NCBI RefSeq assembly: GCF_006716815.1
Contig: NZ_VFPS01000002.1
Coordinates: forward strand, 124,001-188,000
Direction: 5' to 3'
Origin: Microbacterium lacticum
GTDB lineage: Bacteria > Actinomycetota > Actinomycetes > Actinomycetales > Microbacteriaceae
DNA: 64,000 nucleotides
Shown here piece by piece: positions 53,862-62,879 of this stretch. A program made the translations under genes and the position numbers. Positions within the stretch are counted from its first letter, which is position 1, and every line of letters begins with the position of its first letter. A model generated the notes under the pieces. The model was not told where the DNA came from, did not search any database, and worked only from the letters and a program-made list of their open reading frames with translations.

Positions 53862-54785
53862 TTAGGTGGGCACCGATGTCTCATTCGTGTGCATGCTGCT
53901 GCCCGCGGAGCGCATCGCTCGGTACCGGCTCGGCGTGATCCCGACGCACTCGCGAAACACCGCCGACGCGCGGTTGCGAGAACGCCACCCGACTCGTCGA
54001 CCCGCCTGCTCGATCGACAGGTCGGTCTCCCGCAGCAGTCGAGCCATCTCCTCGACCCGCAGCATCGTCAGATACGTCAACGGCGTCTTTCCGTAGGCGT
54101 CCACGAACACGCGACTGAGTTGCTTCGTGGACAGATGCACCATGCCCGCCAGCTCTGCCAGTCCCCAGCTCCGAGCGATGTCACTGCGCAGAACATCGCG
54201 CACCTGGCGTGCCTCCGCCCGCAACGGCGCGAACCGGCGACCCCTCGGTAACGTCGGGCGGAGCCGTGCCCGCTGGTGCGGTGAAGTTCGATACGGAGTG
54301 ATGCGGATGTACGGCGCGATCTGGTCGATGATCGCGTGCCACAACGCCTGCATCCGATGAAACCGCTCCCTGTAATGCCCGTCGACGCTGAGTGCGACGA
54401 GCTCGTCCAACCAGGGCATCAACATTCCAGAGCGGTCTTCCCCGAGCCGGAGCACTTGGGCGGGTTCGGTGTAGATCGTGTCGGCGAACCCCTGCGCGTC
54501 AAGGCGGTCGCGGAGGACGTCGGCGTACTGCCAGAACAACTGATCGAGCAGGAAGTCGGTGTCGGCGTAGATCGTAGTGACTGTGACATGCCCCTCCGGT
54601 TCCGACGCGCACAGCACGTTCGCGCCGAGCAGCACCACGTCACCGGGCTTGACTGGTTGTTCACCGAACTCGCTGAACAGGATCGCGGACCCATCGCGCA
54701 CGACGATGAGCTTCACGCAGTCGTAGGCGACCGGACCAACAGGGCGATGGATCGTGCTGGTTCGCGCAAGAACGGACTCGAACAC
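53862..54785 (-). CDS. AraC-family transcriptional regulator
   Basis: The 307-residue protein has a cupin-like N-terminal half (SAILFSEFGEQPVKPGDVVLLGANVLCASEPEGHVTVTTIYAD) and a C-terminal AraC double helix-turn-helix (LAELAGMVHLSTKQLSRVFVDAYGKTPLTYLTMLRVEEMARLLRETDLSIEQAGRRVGW). No in-frame ATG exists near the start; I take GTG 54785, just after a hairpin terminator, giving FESVLARTST. The ligand is unknown. It lies 86 bases downstream of the MFS exporter and may regulate it. Confidence 0.75.
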   Translation of the reverse strand: MFESVLARTSTIHRPVGPVAYDCVKLIVVRDGSAILFSEFGEQPVKPGDVVLLGANVLCASEPEGHVTVTTIYADTDFLLDQLFWQYADVLRDRLDAQGFADTIYTEPAQVLRLGEDRSGMLMPWLDELVALSVDGHYRERFHRMQALWHAIIDQIAPYIRITPYRTSPHQRARLRPTLPRGRRFAPLRAEARQVRDVLRSDIARSWGLAELAGMVHLSTKQLSRVFVDAYGKTPLTYLTMLRVEEMARLLRETDLSIEQAGRRVGWRSRNRASAVFRECVGITPSRYRAMRSAGSSMHTNETSVPT

Positions 54786-54810
54786 CGCGATCAGTCCGGC
54801 AACAAGTGGA

Positions 54811-54851
54811 CGCCCCGCGAGCTTCCAGTGAGGGTAGGAACTCGCGGGGCG
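54811..54851 (-). terminator. Hairpin between the MFS exporter and the AraC gene
   Basis: CGCCCCGCGAG (54811-54821) pairs perfectly with CTCGCGGGGCG (54841-54851) across a 19-base loop, 21 bases after the exporter stop. Confidence 0.6.
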
Positions 54852-54871
54852 TTCATGATGAGGGCCGTGTG

Positions 54872-56335
54872 TTAGACGGTCATGTCGGCCGGTTCGGGTG
54901 TTGCGACCGGTGCGACTGCCTTGGGTAGACGCAGGAACGCCACGATGAGGATCGCCGCACCGATCGCGATCACGGCGTTGACACCGATCGCGAGTTGCAG
55001 CCCAGGCAGGAGAGTCGCGGCGACCATGCCGGTCGCGATCGCCGACATGACGGGGGTGCCGAGGGCGATGCCGACCTGCTGGCTCATCGTCACGAGGCCG
55101 GTCGCGAGTCCTTGCTGGTTTGCAGGGACGCCGGAGGTGGAGGCGACGACGTAGCCGACGATTGCGACGAGGTTCGCGATTCCGCCGACGAAGGTGAGGA
55201 TCAGCACCGGTACCAGCCACGCGCGGGTGTCGCCCGCGAATGCGAGCGGCGCCGTGGCGGCGGCCTGCACGACGAGGCCTGCGACGATGGCGGTCTTCGC
55301 GCTCGTCTTGCCGATGATCTTCGGGGCGACGAGGCCGCCGATCACGGTGCCGATGCCGAGCACTCCGAGAATGAGGCCCGCGGTGATAGCGGAGTAGCCG
55401 AGGATCTGCTGGAGGTAGAGCGTCAGCAGGAAGACGAGCGAGGTGAAGGTGCCGAAGGCGAGGAGCCCGGCGGTGTTGCCCCAGCCGATATTCGAGCGCT
55501 TCAGCAGGCCCGGTGCGACGAGGGGCTCGGTGACGCGGGCCTCGATCTTCAGGAACACGGCGAACAGGATCAGAGCGCCCAGGATCGGTCCCCAGGTGCC
55601 GGGATGCGTCCAGCCGTTGTGGCCGGCGGTGTCGATCCCGAACACGAGCGCCACCAGCGCGAGCGTGATGGTGACGGCTCCGGGTACGTCGAGCTTCGGG
55701 CGCGCCCCGCGGGCGGGCTCGCGCAGCACGAACGGGGCGATGGCGATCACCGCGACGGCGACGACGACGTTGATGAAGAACGCCCACCGCCACGACACGG
55801 CCCCGGTGAGGAGTCCGCCGAGCACGGCTCCGGCGGTGAAGCCGGCGGCCATGAGCGCGCCGTTGAGGCCGAGCGCGCGGGATCGGGCCGGGCCTTCGGG
55901 GAACATCGTGGTCATGAGCGACAGCGCGGCCGGGGTGACCATCGCGGTCGCGATGCCCTGCCCGACGCGGGCGGCGAGGAGCAGCACGGGTTCGGTGGCG
56001 AGCCCGCCTGCGAGGGAGGAGACGCCGAGCAGCACGATCCCGATCATGAACAGGCGCTTGCGGCCGAACAGGTCGGCCACGCGGCCGAAAAAGAGGGTGA
56101 ACCCTGCGGCGCAGAGCGCGAAGGAGGTGACGATCCACTGCAGCGCGGAGGTCGCGAAACCGAGCTCGGTGCCGATGTGCGGCAGGGCGACGTTGAGGAT
56201 CGAGAAGTCGACTGCGAGGGTGAAGTTCGCGGTCAGCAGGACCGCCATCGCGATCTTCTGTGCCGCGGTGAACCGCTCCGCCGGAACAGGTGTCGATGCG
56301 GTACTGGGTGGTGGTGAGGTGTCTGTTTGGCTCAT
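54872..56335 (-). CDS. MFS drug exporter, DHA2/EmrB-QacA type (14 helices)
   Basis: The 487-residue protein has about fourteen hydrophobic helices. Motif A is GRVADLFGRKRLF near residue 85; the D1 motif NFTLAVDFSILNVALPHI in helix 1 is typical of DHA2 proton-driven exporters, and motif C lies near GLNGALMAAGFTAGAVLGG. Such pumps remove drugs, dyes or metabolites. ATG 56335; a longer frame to 56899 runs into the insertion sequence and is an artefact. Its promoter region is now separated from the XRE regulator by IS481 copy 2. Confidence 0.88.
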   Translation of the reverse strand: MSQTDTSPPPSTASTPVPAERFTAAQKIAMAVLLTANFTLAVDFSILNVALPHIGTELGFATSALQWIVTSFALCAAGFTLFFGRVADLFGRKRLFMIGIVLLGVSSLAGGLATEPVLLLAARVGQGIATAMVTPAALSLMTTMFPEGPARSRALGLNGALMAAGFTAGAVLGGLLTGAVSWRWAFFINVVVAVAVIAIAPFVLREPARGARPKLDVPGAVTITLALVALVFGIDTAGHNGWTHPGTWGPILGALILFAVFLKIEARVTEPLVAPGLLKRSNIGWGNTAGLLAFGTFTSLVFLLTLYLQQILGYSAITAGLILGVLGIGTVIGGLVAPKIIGKTSAKTAIVAGLVVQAAATAPLAFAGDTRAWLVPVLILTFVGGIANLVAIVGYVVASTSGVPANQQGLATGLVTMSQQVGIALGTPVMSAIATGMVAATLLPGLQLAIGVNAVIAIGAAILIVAFLRLPKAVAPVATPEPADMTV

Positions 56336-56363
56336 GACATCCAGACTCGGACGATGCGGAAGA

Positions 56364-56405
56364 GGTAGCCAGATCCCCGGTTTGCGTGGCCTGCGGTTGC
56401 CTAGC
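56364..56405. promoter_or_regulatory. Left part of the exporter/XRE operator, cut by IS481
   Basis: GGTAGCCAGA (56364-56373) and GTTGCCTAGC (56396-56405) match the operator-like region before the second exporter (62880-62906). The insertion sequence has entered at the CCTAGC, so the rest of the site is at 57470-57492. Confidence 0.55.
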
Positions 56406-57375
56406 TGTACTGACCTCGACCGTTGTTGATTCGGTCGATGGGGGTTTTGCCTCCGATGCCGAGGTGGTGCCTGTCTAGGTTGTAGTGGTCGAGCCAGGTC
56501 GTCAACCCTGCTTTTCGGTCGTCGTTCGAGCTCCAGGGGCGGGCGTAGGCCCACTCGGTGGCGAGGGTGCGGTTGAGGCGTTCGACTTTCCCGTTGGTCC
56601 AGGGGCAGTGCGGTTTGATGAACCGCTGTCGGATGCCGTGCGCGTCGACCACGGCCTTGAACGCGGCCGAGTGGCGGTAAGCGAACGCGTTGTCGCTGAT
56701 GACGCGTTCGACTGTGACGCCGAGGCGCGCGTAGAACGCGATCGCCCGCTCGAGCACACCCGCGGCGGTGGTGCCTTTCTCGTCGTCGTGGATCTCCGCG
56801 TAAGCAACTCGGGAATGGTCGTCGATGACGGTGTGCACGTAGTCGTAACCCAGGCCCCGCTTGCGCGCAGGACGTTGCCCGCGGCCATGCAGACGCCATC
56901 CGCCGCCGTCGGGGATACGGCCGAGTTTCTTCACATCAACGTGGATCAGGGACCCGGGATGATCATGCTCGTAACGCTGCGCGGATCGGCGGGTCGCGCG
57001 GATCACGGACCCCGTGACCGGGTCCAGCTCCCGCAGCAACGGCACGTGGTGGCGGCGCAACACCCTACCGACCGTTGAGGCCTGCAAGCCGAGCTTGTCA
57101 GCGATGAACACCGGCCCACGCCGAGTGAGGTGCCGCATGATCCGCACCCTCGCCTCCACGCACGCTTTGGTCTGGCGAGGGTGGGAGCGGGCGACGCTGG
57201 AACGATCGATCAGGCCCGCCGGGCCGCACTCCCGGAACCTGCGCCACCACCGCCACGCGGTCGTGCGGGAGATCCCCATTTCCGCGGCGACATGCGCGAC
57301 CGCACGCCCCGACTGGATGCGCTGAACCATGATCAACCGGCCGGCCGGAGTCAGCCGGGCATTAGCGTGAGACAA
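56401..57375 (-). CDS. IS481-family transposase, copy 2
   Basis: The 324-residue transposase is the same protein as copy 1 apart from at least three substitutions (LERAI for LDRAI, LDHYN for LDYYN, and Ser for Asn as the final residue, which is read across the target junction). TTG start at 57375 after GGAGG; DDE residues are intact. The TAG stop is again provided by the duplicated target, CCTAGC at 56400-56405. Confidence 0.92.
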   Translation of the reverse strand: MSHANARLTPAGRLIMVQRIQSGRAVAHVAAEMGISRTTAWRWWRRFRECGPAGLIDRSSVARSHPRQTKACVEARVRIMRHLTRRGPVFIADKLGLQASTVGRVLRRHHVPLLRELDPVTGSVIRATRRSAQRYEHDHPGSLIHVDVKKLGRIPDGGGWRLHGRGQRPARKRGLGYDYVHTVIDDHSRVAYAEIHDDEKGTTAAGVLERAIAFYARLGVTVERVISDNAFAYRHSAAFKAVVDAHGIRQRFIKPHCPWTNGKVERLNRTLATEWAYARPWSSNDDRKAGLTTWLDHYNLDRHHLGIGGKTPIDRINNGRGQYS

Positions 57376-57469
57376 GAGAGACCTCCGTGCGTTTGAGCTG
57401 AAGAACTTAGACAGCTCCAACTCGACCCCGGAGGTCTCTCCTACGTCAACAACGATCTGGGTCAGTACA
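56406..57469 (-). mobile_element. IS481-family insertion sequence, copy 2 (1064 bp)
   Basis: The ends TGTACTGACC and GGTCAGTACA are identical to copy 1. The 6-bp target duplication is CCTAGC (56400-56405 and 57470-57475). It is in the same orientation as copy 1, so the two frame an 11.3-kb segment as direct repeats. Confidence 0.95.
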
Positions 57470-57492
57470 CCTAGCACTGGCAGGGTCAGGCT
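57470..57492 (+). promoter_or_regulatory. Right part of the operator, upstream of the XRE gene
   Basis: CCTAGC then ACTGGCAGGGTCAGGCT continues the site cut by IS481. The intact relative is at 62897-62923. A GACAAT -10-like box follows at 57511, eight bases before the XRE start codon, so autoregulation is likely. Confidence 0.55.
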
Positions 57493-57523
57493 CCGTCGGT
57501 ACGCGTGCGGGACAATAGATGGC

Positions 57524-58393
57524 ATGGCACTATCGCAGTCCACTGATACCGATGGCCCGGTCACCGAGCTGGGCGAGTTCCTCCGCTCGCGCCGGGACCG
57601 CATCACTCCGGATGATGCCGGCGTGAACAGTTACGGTCGCCGCCGTGTGCCGGGCCTGCGCCGGGAGGAGCTCGCGCAGCTGGCCGGAGTCTCGGTGACG
57701 TATCTGACGCGGCTGGAGCAGGGGCAGTCGCAGAACGCCTCGGATGCGATCATCGATGCGCTCGCGCGTGCCCTGCAGCTCGATGACGACGAACGGGCGC
57801 ATCTGTATGCGCTGGCGCACCCCGCCCCGGTGAAGCGACCTCAGGCGTCGAAACCGGAGATCGCCAAGCCCGGCGCGGAGCAACTGTTGCACTCGATGGG
57901 TGATGTGCCCGCGGTGCTGCTGGGCCGGTTCAACGACATCCTCGCCTGGAACCGGGCCGGCCACCGCCTACTCGCCGGGCACCTCGACTGCGATGCGCCC
58001 TCATGGGTGGAGGATCGTCCGAACCAGTTGAAGCTGCTGTTCCTGGACGAGCACACCCGCGACCTTTACGTCGACTGGACCGACGAGGCTGCCCTCGCCG
58101 TCGCCTCTTTGCGCTACGTTGCGGCGCAGTTCGCCGACGACCGGCGCCTGGCAGAATTGGTCGGGGAGCTGAGCATGAACAGCCCCGAGTTCGCCCGCCT
58201 CTGGGCCGGCCACGACGTTCGGCTGTGCACGAGCGGAGCGAAGCGCTTCCGTCATCCCGAGGTCGGGGAACTCGAACTCGGGTACGAGGTGCTGCATCTG
58301 CCCGAGGGCAACGGGCAGCGGATCCTCACCCACACCGCCGAGCCCGGCAGCCCATCTTTCGCCGCGCTGCGGCTAATGACCTCGGCGTCGTAA
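57524..58393 (+). CDS. XRE-family regulator with MmyB-like ligand domain
   Basis: The 289-residue protein has an N-terminal helix-turn-helix (FLRSRRDRITP, VPGLRREELAQLAGVSVTYLTRLEQGQ, residues 15-75) and an MmyB-like ligand-binding domain (about 105-285; LHSMGDVPAVLLGRFNDILAWNRAGHRLL, SPEFARLWAGHDVR, GELELGYEVLHLPEG). Regulators of this class often repress adjacent MFS and short-chain dehydrogenase genes in actinobacteria and respond to small hydrophobic ligands. Matching upstream sites before both exporters support that here. It converges on the LLM operon at a shared terminator. Confidence 0.88.
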   Translation: MALSQSTDTDGPVTELGEFLRSRRDRITPDDAGVNSYGRRRVPGLRREELAQLAGVSVTYLTRLEQGQSQNASDAIIDALARALQLDDDERAHLYALAHPAPVKRPQASKPEIAKPGAEQLLHSMGDVPAVLLGRFNDILAWNRAGHRLLAGHLDCDAPSWVEDRPNQLKLLFLDEHTRDLYVDWTDEAALAVASLRYVAAQFADDRRLAELVGELSMNSPEFARLWAGHDVRLCTSGAKRFRHPEVGELELGYEVLHLPEGNGQRILTHTAEPGSPSFAALRLMTSAS

Positions 58394-58412
58394 CCGGTCG
58401 CCCCGACGCGCT

Positions 58413-58452
58413 GAAGAAGCGCTCCCAGAGATGATCCTGGGAGCGCTTCTTC
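58413..58452. terminator. Bidirectional terminator
   Basis: A perfect 16-bp stem, GAAGAAGCGCTCCCAG (58413-58428) with its complement at 58437-58452, closes an 8-base loop between the convergent XRE and LLM genes. T-rich arm ends give short U-runs both ways. Confidence 0.85.
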
Positions 58453-58470
58453 GTGCGGTGACCGCGACGA

Positions 58471-59388
58471 CTACTCCATGAGGCGTTCGGCCAGCAGCCG
58501 GTACGAGGTCAGTCGGTCGGCGGGGTCGCTGGTGAGGGTGTTGATCATGACCTCGTCCGCGCTGTGCGCCTCGGCGAGAGCCGTCAGCTCTGTGTGCACC
58601 TCGTCGGGCGTGCCCGTGATGATCGCTTGGGATCGGGCTTTCGCGCGGGTGCGCTCGGCATCGGTCCACTCGTGCCGTGCCGTGGTCTCGGCCGACGGGA
58701 TCGGCCCGTCGAAGCCGAGGTCTTTGCGTGCCCGCCACAGCAGCATCGCCTCCGCGAGCTGCTGGGCGCGTTCGTGCGTCTCGGCGGTGATCACGCGCAC
58801 AGCCAACACGGTATGGGCGCCATGACCATGCTCGGTGGCCGTTGCACGGTAGGCGGCGGTCGCAGCTTCGCCGCCGCGGGGCACGAAGAAATGCCCGTGC
58901 GCATACCCGGCACCGACGAGGCCGGCGAGGGGTGCGGCGGAGCCTCCCGCTCCGAGCACCCAGACCCGGCCATCAGGCTCACCCGCCCCCGACGGATGCT
59001 GGGTACCGAGGGCGTGGACGAGTGCGGCGATCTTCTCCCCGTAGTCCGCGTCATCCAGCGCCGCCCGTCCCACGCCGGCATCGACGCGGTCGCCATTCAC
59101 CTGACCGAGCAGGGCCATCACCTCGATGACCTTCTGCACCGGATACAGCGGCAGGAGGATGCCGCCGGTGCCGACCCGGATGCGCTCGGTGCGTTCCAGG
59201 GCGAGCGCGGTCATCATCTCCGGTGCGGTGCTGGCGAAGGCGGCTGAGCGGTGGTGCTCGGCGAACCAGATGCGGTGAAATCCGAGCTCTTCGGCCTCCT
59301 GTGCCAGGCGGAGACCGCTCTGCACGGCCTCCGCTCTGGTCGCGGTGTGTTCGGTGATCGGCACCTGGTCGAGGATCGACATCCTCAT
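58471..59388 (-). CDS. LLM-class flavin-dependent oxidoreductase
   Basis: The 305-residue protein has the luciferase-like TIM barrel: RMSILDQVPI, GFHRIWFAEHH near residue 40, RIRVGTGGILLPLYPVQKVIEVMALLGQVNGDRVDAGVGR and WVLGAGGSAAPLAGLVGAGYAHG. It would use FMN (or F420) to oxidise a small substrate. Start ATG 59388 overlaps the previous stop (ATGA). Last gene of the five-gene operon. Confidence 0.85.
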   Translation of the reverse strand: MRMSILDQVPITEHTATRAEAVQSGLRLAQEAEELGFHRIWFAEHHRSAAFASTAPEMMTALALERTERIRVGTGGILLPLYPVQKVIEVMALLGQVNGDRVDAGVGRAALDDADYGEKIAALVHALGTQHPSGAGEPDGRVWVLGAGGSAAPLAGLVGAGYAHGHFFVPRGGEAATAAYRATATEHGHGAHTVLAVRVITAETHERAQQLAEAMLLWRARKDLGFDGPIPSAETTARHEWTDAERTRAKARSQAIITGTPDEVHTELTALAEAHSADEVMINTLTSDPADRLTSYRLLAERLME

Positions 59389-59906
59389 GCTGACTTCTTC
59401 TCGGTGATTGCGGGGTGGAGTGCGGGGATGATGCGCCAGTCGCCGCCGACCTGGAACACGAGGTTGTGGATGTCGGCGCCGGCAATCGTGCGCAGCACCG
59501 GCACCAGCTCTTCGGCGTGCTCCGGCTCGGCGACGTTCAGCGGCCACTCGCCGATGGTCGCGCCGCGCAGGTGCGGGTGGTGGAACCCGGCCCCGTAGGT
59601 CGCGATTAGGCTGATGGGAGAGAGGTTCGCGGCGCGCTGCTCGGGCCAGGTCAGTAGCCAGGACGCGATGAGCCCGCCACGCTGGTCGCGGTGCAGACCG
59701 GTGGCGTCGATCCTTCCGGTACCGGCGAGCAGGTGCTCGTTGAACTCCATCAGTACCTGTCGGGCCGGGTTGTCGAGGAGCTGGACGGCCTCCCCGAAGG
59801 CGGTCTCCTTACCGGAGCGGGTGACGTGGCCGAAGTGGTTGCCGTCGCGCAGGTCGATGAAGTGACGGGTCAACGCCTCCAGCGGTGCGGGAGTGGTGGT
59901 GGTCAT
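59385..59906 (-). CDS. Unknown protein of the detoxification operon
   Basis: The 173-residue protein has no recognised family. LEALTRHFIDLRDGNHFGHVTRSG, GIDATGLHRDQ-like and NLSPISLIATYGAGFHHPHLRGATIGEWPLNV are the distinctive parts; the His-rich HHPHLRG could bind metal. Its size and mixed alpha/beta character would suit a small-molecule-binding or SnoaL-like fold, but I cannot assign one. It overlaps both neighbours by four bases. Confidence 0.6.
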   Translation of the reverse strand: MTTTTPAPLEALTRHFIDLRDGNHFGHVTRSGKETAFGEAVQLLDNPARQVLMEFNEHLLAGTGRIDATGLHRDQRGGLIASWLLTWPEQRAANLSPISLIATYGAGFHHPHLRGATIGEWPLNVAEPEHAEELVPVLRTIAGADIHNLVFQVGGDWRIIPALHPAITEKKSA

Positions 59907-60721
59907 GATGGGGTTCCTTCCAGGTGTGTCGGTTGAGGTGTCGGAGTGGATAGTTCGGACAGGGATGATTCGGACAGGGCTGCGGGTACCGCCGACAGCA
60001 CGCGGCTACGAGGGCTGAGCACGTCGGCGTGCCCGACGCCGGGCAGCACCTCCAAGGTCGTGGGGATGCAGTCGGCGCGGAGGCGGTCGGCGTAGGCGAT
60101 CACGTCGTCGCGAACCGGATCGTCGCTGCCGACGACCAGGGACACCGGCGCCAGCCCGGCAAGACTCGGAGCCTCCAGCGGGGTGGGCAGGATCGTCGGC
60201 TCGGGAGTGCTGTCCATCCAGAGTCGCCACGCCGCACGCAGGTCGGCCCGGTTCGGAAACGCGCCAGACCTGGCGCGATAGGAAGGGCTGGCGCAACGGG
60301 GATCGAGCGGTGGATACGCCAACACCTGGGCCGGCACCCGATCGCCGGTATCGCGCCGGGCGAGCGCAGCGGAGGCGGCAATTGTGCCGCCGGCGCTGTC
60401 GCCCCCGACGACTACCGGGAGGTCCCCCGAGTGGGTTTCGGCCCAGTCGAGTGCTGCAAGCACGTCGAGCACCGCCGCCGGGAACCGGTGAGCCGGGGCG
60501 AGCCGGTATTCGACCGAGACGACTACCCATCCCGATGAAGCGGCGAGGGCGGCGGTGACCGGCGCCCAGGCGGCAGCGGAGCCGTGCTGCCAGGAGCCGC
60601 CGTGCGCCCAGACGATCCAGCCGCGCGGGTTCGCCGGTCTGTGCACGAGGAGCGGCACCGGTGCGCCATCGGAGGCGACAGCACTGGAGAGCGTCGTCTC
60701 AGGGGCAGTGATCGTGGTCAT
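59903..60721 (-). CDS. Alpha/beta hydrolase, HSL/carboxylesterase-like
   Basis: The 272-residue enzyme shows an oxyanion motif VWAHGGSW near residue 35, nucleophile elbow VVGGDSAGGTIAAS near residue 105, Asp in VVGSDDPVRDD and His in LPGVGHADVLS. The HGG plus GDSAGG combination points to the hormone-sensitive-lipase-type esterases. Substrate unknown. ATG 60721; its stop overlaps the next gene's start. Confidence 0.82.
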   Translation of the reverse strand: MTTITAPETTLSSAVASDGAPVPLLVHRPANPRGWIVWAHGGSWQHGSAAAWAPVTAALAASSGWVVVSVEYRLAPAHRFPAAVLDVLAALDWAETHSGDLPVVVGGDSAGGTIAASAALARRDTGDRVPAQVLAYPPLDPRCASPSYRARSGAFPNRADLRAAWRLWMDSTPEPTILPTPLEAPSLAGLAPVSLVVGSDDPVRDDVIAYADRLRADCIPTTLEVLPGVGHADVLSPRSRVLSAVPAALSESSLSELSTPTPQPTHLEGTPS

Positions 60722-60732
60722 GATGGGTCCGG

Positions 60733-61518
60733 TCAGATCTGGCGCAGGGCGCCGCCGTCGACCGACCACTCCGCACCCGTCACCTGCCCCGCTCTCGGCG
60801 AGAGCAGGTAGGCGATCACCCCGGCGACATCCTCCGGGTTGCCGATTCGGCCGGTGGGCAGGCGGCGCTCCTCACTGATGAACCGATCAACGGCCGTGTC
60901 GGGGTCGGTGCCGAAGCGCGCGGCGAGCTGCTCGGCGAACCCGCCCGGGGCGTCGAAGAGGGCGGTGCGGGTCGGGCCGGGTGAGACGACGTTCGAGCGG
61001 ATCCCCGCCGGCCCGTACTCGATCGCCAGCGATTTCGACAGCGACAGCACCGCTGCTTTCGACGCGGCGTAGGCGGCCATCGTCGGATCGGGCATCCTGG
61101 CAGCTTCGCTGCCCAGATGCACGATGCTTCCGCCGCCCGCGTCCCGCATGGCCGGGATCACGGCGCGAGTGAGACGGGCGAGCGCGAACAGATTCACCTC
61201 GAACGTCGCCTCCCACAGCTCGTCATCGATCGCCTCGAACGAATCGCGGGTATCGAACAGTGCGGCGTTGTTCACCAGCCCATCGATACGGCCGTGCCGC
61301 TCGACGGTTTTCGCCACGACCCGGGCCGCGGCGTCGGATGCTTTCAGGTCGGCGGCGACGAAGTGCGCCGATGCGGGCAGCACGCCGTCGCCGGGACCGC
61401 GGCGGGCGACCGCCACTACGCTCGTCCCTTCGCTTGCGAGTTCGTGCGCGGTGGCGAGGCCGATGCCGCTGGTGCCACCGGTGACGATGATGACGCGGCT
61501 TTCGAGATCGAGATGCAT
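60733..61518 (-). CDS. Short-chain dehydrogenase/reductase
   Basis: The 261-residue classical SDR has the cofactor motif [13 protein letters not shown] (residues 13-25), NNAALF, a catalytic Ser in [10 protein letters not shown] and Tyr-x-x-x-Lys in [11 protein letters not shown]. The [13 protein letters not shown] segment follows. It should reduce or oxidise a carbonyl/alcohol with NAD(P). The start is 12 bases after the exporter stop. Confidence 0.88.
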   Translation of the reverse strand: MHLDLESRVIIVTGGTSGIGLATAHELASEGTSVVAVARRGPGDGVLPASAHFVAADLKASDAAARVVAKTVERHGRIDGLVNNAALFDTRDSFEAIDDELWEATFEVNLFALARLTRAVIPAMRDAGGGSIVHLGSEAARMPDPTMAAYAASKAAVLSLSKSLAIEYGPAGIRSNVVSPGPTRTALFDAPGGFAEQLAARFGTDPDTAVDRFISEERRLPTGRIGNPEDVAGVIAYLLSPRAGQVTGAEWSVDGGALRQI

Positions 61519-61530
61519 GGTGAAGCCTTC

Positions 61531-62787
61531 CTAGATTGCCGAGTTGATGTGGCGAGCGGATGAAGAGGCCTGGCGCCGTGCGGCGATGCGGGCGACGACG
61601 ATCACCGCCAGGCCGATGACCGTGAGACCCGCGCCCACGACCGTGGGGCTGACGAGGCCGTACCCGGCGGCGATCGCGGCCCCGGCGAGGCTGACACCGA
61701 TGGTGTTGCCGAGATTGAACGCGGCGATGTTCGTCGCCGACGCGAGCGTCGCAGCACCGTGCGCGTGCCGCATCACCCGCGCCTGCAGACCGGGCACGGT
61801 CGCAAAGCCGACCAGGCCGAGCAGGAACAGCCCGATCGCGACCGGCACCGGCATACTTGCGACCGCACCCAGTGTCAGGATCACGATCGGCAGCAGGATC
61901 GACAGGATCAGCACGGCGTTGTCCGCGTTCCTGTCGGCGGCCTTGCCGCCGAGGATGTTGCCCGCGAACAGGCCGGCCCCGAAGATCACGAGCAGCCACG
62001 GGATCGCTGTGGCCGAGTATCCGGTGACTTCGCGCAGCAGCGGCTCGATGTAGGTGAACACGCCGAACATGCCGCCGAACACCAGCGCGGTGGTCAGCAG
62101 CGAGGCGAGCACCTGTGGGCGGGCCAGGGCCTTGAACTGCTGGGCGACGGGCAGCTGATCCCGCTCCGGCTCCGTCTTCGGTACGAGAGCGATCAACCCG
62201 GCCAGCGCGATCAGGCCGAGCGCGCTGATGATCCAGAACACCATCCGCCATCCGTACTGCTGGCCTACGAGCGCTCCGGCGGGCACGCCGAGGACGTTCG
62301 CGATCGTGAGGCCGGCGAACAGAGCCGCCACGGCCGATGCCCGCTTCGAGGGGGGCACGAGGGAGGCGGCTAGCACGGCGCCGATGCCGAAGTAGCCGCC
62401 GTGCGCGAGCGCGGCCACGATCCTTCCCGCGAGCATCACCTCATACGTCGGCGCCCACGCCGAGAGCAGATTCCCCACGACGAAGAACGCGAGCAGCACC
62501 GCGAGCGCGTACTTCGGGGGTCGCCGCATGAGAAAAGGGGTGATGAGCAAAGCGCCGGGCACGACCGCGAGCGCATAGACGCCGACCAGATGCCCGGCCT
62601 GGCTGATCGTGACACCCAGATCCGTGGCGACCTCGGTGAGGAGTCCGGCGATGACAAACTCGGTCAGCCCAATCCCGAACCCGCCGACACTCAGCGCGAA
62701 CAGCGCGAGTGCCGCCTTCCGTCGCGTCAAGGCAGCCGATGGTTGGCCGACCTCAGCATCAGGTGCGGGACGGACAGTGGTCGTCAT
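61531..62787 (-). CDS. MFS exporter, DHA1/AraJ-like (12 helices)
   Basis: The 418-residue transporter has twelve hydrophobic helices; GFGIGLTEFVIAGLLTEVATDLGV in helix 1 and PFLMRRPPKYAL in the first loop are typical of AraJ/CmlA-like DHA1 exporters. VLGVPAGALVGQQYGWRMVFW (motif C region) is clear. First gene of the operon; the operator-like sequence at 62880-62923 lies 93 bases upstream. ATG 62787 follows GAAGGGAAG. Confidence 0.88.
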   Translation of the reverse strand: MTTTVRPAPDAEVGQPSAALTRRKAALALFALSVGGFGIGLTEFVIAGLLTEVATDLGVTISQAGHLVGVYALAVVPGALLITPFLMRRPPKYALAVLLAFFVVGNLLSAWAPTYEVMLAGRIVAALAHGGYFGIGAVLAASLVPPSKRASAVAALFAGLTIANVLGVPAGALVGQQYGWRMVFWIISALGLIALAGLIALVPKTEPERDQLPVAQQFKALARPQVLASLLTTALVFGGMFGVFTYIEPLLREVTGYSATAIPWLLVIFGAGLFAGNILGGKAADRNADNAVLILSILLPIVILTLGAVASMPVPVAIGLFLLGLVGFATVPGLQARVMRHAHGAATLASATNIAAFNLGNTIGVSLAGAAIAAGYGLVSPTVVGAGLTVIGLAVIVVARIAARRQASSSARHINSAI

Positions 62788-62879
62788 ACGGCGCTTCCCT
62801 TCTCGAAACATCTGGCGGTACCAACCAGCAGCAGAGCTTGCGAACCGGTCATGCATCCACCCTGCTCGGGCTACAGCGG

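Noticed and set aside
54872..56899. A 675-codon fusion of transposase and MFS exporter
   Set aside because: The upstream part is an out-of-frame reading of IS481; the exporter has its own ATG at 56335.
44019..57469. A composite transposon formed by the two IS481 copies
   Set aside because: Each copy has its own distinct target duplication, so they inserted independently.
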